From: ZLKRG46 sp032117915
Lineage (GTDB): Bacteria; Bacteroidota; Ignavibacteria; Kapaibacteriales; Kapaibacteriaceae
DNA: 25,014 nucleotides
Reading direction: 5' to 3'
NCBI GenBank assembly: GCA_032117915.1
Contig: JAULYI010000088.1
Location: 1 to 25,014 of the forward strand
Positions 23,415 through 25,014 of this stretch are shown here, piece after piece (within the stretch, counting starts at the first letter, position 1; each line of letters begins with the position of its first letter). Under the pieces are notes generated by a model that worked only from the letters and a program-made list of their open reading frames with translations, did no database searches and had not been told where the DNA came from. Both the position numbers and the translations under genes were made by a program.

Positions 23415-23962
23415 CGATGCAAGCCATCAAGGAAACCGGTCGTAACGGCACCATCATCGAATATGGTGGCATCATTCCGACGATCCACGAGAGCGTCTTC
23501 ATTGCTCATGGTGCCGTCATTTTGGGTGACGTGCATGTGGGCCGTGACTCGTCGATCTGGTACAACGTGGTGATCCGCGGCGACGTGCACTGGATCCGCA
23601 TTGGCGAGCGTACCAACATCCAGGATCTGGCCATGTTGCACTGCACCTATAAGAAGTATCCATTGTCGATCGGCAACGACGTCACCATTGGTCACCACGC
23701 CATGTTGCACGGTTGCACGATCGAAGACGCTGTGCTTGTGGGTATGAATGCCACGGTGCTGGACCGTGCGGTGGTTGGCCATCACAGCATCGTTGGCGCA
23801 GGCAGTGTTGTGCGAGAGGGCTTTACCGTACCAAGCGGAACGCTTGTTGCCGGTGTGCCGGCGAAGGTCGTACGGGAGCTGCGAGACGAGGAGCTTGCCA
23901 ACCTTGAACGGTCGGCACAGAACTACATCAACTACGTTGCTGAGTATCGGACACAAGTATGA
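23411..23962 (+). CDS. gamma-carbonic anhydrase-like hexapeptide-repeat protein
   Basis: The protein (183 aa) folds as a left-handed beta-helix trimer of hexapeptide repeats, as in the YrdA/Cam family that hydrates CO2. The metal site appears complete: Arg56 and Asp58 in VIRGDVHWIRIG, Gln71 in TNIQDLAMLH with His77, then GHHAMLHGC with His95 and His100. The repeats end near VAGVPAKVVRE, followed by a C-terminal helix. It lacks the long N-terminal signal of Methanosarcina Cam, so it is cytoplasmic. Both ends overlap neighbours by four bases (ATGA). Whether it has carbonic anhydrase activity cannot be told; many homologues are inactive in assays. Confidence 0.92.
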   Translation: MTMQAIKETGRNGTIIEYGGIIPTIHESVFIAHGAVILGDVHVGRDSSIWYNVVIRGDVHWIRIGERTNIQDLAMLHCTYKKYPLSIGNDVTIGHHAMLHGCTIEDAVLVGMNATVLDRAVVGHHSIVGAGSVVREGFTVPSGTLVAGVPAKVVRELRDEELANLERSAQNYINYVAEYRTQV

Positions 23963-24168
23963 CATCCAAACGCTCTACCTCACTCCGCGGTGCTCTGGTC
24001 ACCATCCTTGTATCATGCGGCCTTGGTGCCATCCTGATGGTTGTCGCGGCCATGGTTATGGATGAGGCGCTGTACTACATACCGGCTGTGGCCTTTGTTG
24101 GGGCTGCAGTACTTGGTTACGTGTTCGTATCGAAGCTCGACGCCAAGATCAATGGTCCGAAACCGTAG
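23959..24168 (+). CDS. small two-helix membrane protein, 69 aa
   Basis: The protein has a basic N-terminus (MTSKRSTSLRG) and two hydrophobic segments (about 11-34 and 39-58) separated by DEALYY. A charged tail, KLDAKINGPKP, follows. It is probably an inner-membrane hairpin with both ends in the cytoplasm. No family is recognised. The ATG overlaps the carbonic anhydrase stop (ATGA), and its TAG shares a base with the GTG of the Memo gene, so it is well embedded in the operon and likely real. Confidence 0.75.
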   Translation: MTSKRSTSLRGALVTILVSCGLGAILMVVAAMVMDEALYYIPAVAFVGAAVLGYVFVSKLDAKINGPKP

Positions 24169-25014
24169 TGGATGCCTTCGACGCACTGCCCCGGCTGCGG
24201 GATGACATCTCGGTAAGCGTGTTTACCGAAGGTGACGGAAGTCGGCTGTTGCTGCAGGACCCCATGGGTATCGCTGATGGTCCCATTCTGCTGCATGTTG
24301 ACATGGTCGATATCCTGCAGGCCTGTGACGGCCTCACGACCTATGCCCAACTAGCCCTTGATGCCGATGTTTCCGTCGACGGTGCCGAGATGCTGCGATT
24401 GCGGAGCTTTATGGGCCAGCTCTCCACGTTGGGCTTCATGGATGATGCACGGTTTGCAGAGATGCAGGCCACCCAAGAAGCCGAATTCTCCAGGAAGGAC
24501 GTACGAGAACCCGTCTGCGCCGGATCGTCGTATCCGACGGACGCTGACGAGCTCGCTGTCTTCCTGGCCGACATGCTCGGTCCGGCCGGCACCGCTGCCG
24601 ATGCGCCCACCACCGCTCGCGGGGCACTTGTACCCCACCTAGACTTTCGCGTAGCGCCGCACGTCTATGGTCCTGCCTTCGCGCCCCTTCGTGGTAGCGA
24701 TGCCGACCTTGTCGTTATCATCGGCACATCCCATTACTGGTGGCAGCATCCGTTCATCCTTACGGCCAAACACTTCCGTACACCGCTTGGTACGGTCGTC
24801 ACTGATCATCACCTTGTTGATCGACTGCGGATGGCCTGGGCCGACATTGACCCGTCGCTCGTGGCCCCGACCGACCTGGCACATCGGCCCGAGCATTCCC
24901 TTGAGTATCACGTTCTTGGGGTGCAGCACCTGCTGGGCCATCGCCCCGTTCGCATCCTTCCCATTCTCGTCTCAGGATCGTGGACAGGGGACTCCGACGA
25001 GCAGGGGGCAGGGC
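24168..25014 (+). CDS. Memo-family protein (AmmeMemoRadiSam system protein B), C-terminus cut by window edge
   Basis: I translated this from the GTG at 24168, which shares its G with the preceding TAG; no closer ATG keeps the N-terminal domain. The 282 visible residues comprise an N-terminal domain of about 110 (LLLQDPMGIADGP, LQACDGLTTYAQLA), similar in look to the PqqD-like extensions of this group. The Memo fold follows: VCAGSSYPTDADELAVFL (116-133), ALVPHLDFRVAPHVYGPAFA (153-172), IIGTSHYWW (184-192) and RPEHSLEYHV (240-249). These carry the putative metal-binding histidines. Memo proteins often co-occur with AMMECR1 and radical SAM proteins; those would lie beyond the window. Their biochemical role is not settled. 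Confidence 0.88.
   Translation, partial: MDAFDALPRLRDDISVSVFTEGDGSRLLLQDPMGIADGPILLHVDMVDILQACDGLTTYAQLALDADVSVDGAEMLRLRSFMGQLSTLGFMDDARFAEMQATQEAEFSRKDVREPVCAGSSYPTDADELAVFLADMLGPAGTAADAPTTARGALVPHLDFRVAPHVYGPAFAPLRGSDADLVVIIGTSHYWWQHPFILTAKHFRTPLGTVVTDHHLVDRLRMAWADIDPSLVAPTDLAHRPEHSLEYHVLGVQHLLGHRPVRILPILVSGSWTGDSDEQGAG

Noticed and set aside
22598..23965. Long minus-strand open frame (455 codons) opposite the lipoprotein and carbonic anhydrase genes
   Set aside because: It is antisense to two conserved genes, crosses their junction, and has a low-complexity His/Thr-rich translation.
1..25014. CRISPR array, tRNA or rRNA genes
   Set aside because: No regularly spaced direct repeats, no cloverleaf with TTC-type arms and no rRNA-like conserved stretch was found on reading through the window.

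Overview
The window is a gene-dense stretch of bacterial chromosome with fairly high GC (high 50s percent by eye). It points to the Bacteroidota/Chlorobiota (FCB) side of the tree, probably a Kapabacteria- or Ignavibacteria-like lineage. Two secreted proteins end in type IX secretion (T9SS, Por-type) sorting domains. Several start regions carry the Bacteroidota-type -7 element TAnnTTTG, three of them exact and well placed. Shine-Dalgarno sequences are patchy. The lineage is an inference; no rRNA, tRNA or CRISPR array is seen.

Left part (1-4612, leftward): a five-gene operon headed by a DegT/DnrJ/EryC1 PLP aminotransferase, then a LiaF-like membrane protein, a class II CPD photolyase, a secreted protein of unknown function and an EamA-type permease cut by the window edge. 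The last four are joined by 4-base ATGA stop/start overlaps. A TTG(18)TAGTTTTG promoter sits just upstream of the aminotransferase. The LiaF-like gene contains an 11-A homopolymer.

Centre left (4656-8551, rightward): an overlapping Rieske/cytochrome b pair in which the cytochrome b lacks both ligands of the second haem, then alanine dehydrogenase with its own promoter, then a secreted Gly-rich protein built of about four internal repeats.

Centre (8526-10251, leftward): an unusual three-gene unit made of an orphan IS630-type DNA-binding domain with no transposase catalytic domain, a small protein of nine contiguous heptads, and a TauE/SafE-family permease. Its last gene overlaps the secreted repeat protein tail to tail. 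Divergent from it is a solitary PaaN-type aldehyde dehydrogenase (10342-12018).

Between paaN and the convergent cystathionine gamma-synthase/lyase gene is a 104-base element of three stacked palindromes bounded by TAACCC/GGGTTA. It supplies the stop codon of the lyase gene. Further right are two leftward T9SS cargo genes (183 and 1484 residues), each followed by a hairpin terminator.

Right part (18849-25014, rightward): a tightly packed housekeeping operon with a split transketolase (N and C subunits), a CCA-adding enzyme, a beta-propeller lipoprotein, a gamma-carbonic anhydrase, a two-helix membrane protein and a Memo-family (AmmeMemoRadiSam B) protein cut by the window edge. Most junctions overlap by 1 to 20 bases.

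No defence island, prophage or complete transposon is visible. The least explained items are the HTH/coiled-coil/permease unit, the composite palindromic element, the bH-less cytochrome b and the homopolymer in the LiaF-like gene.
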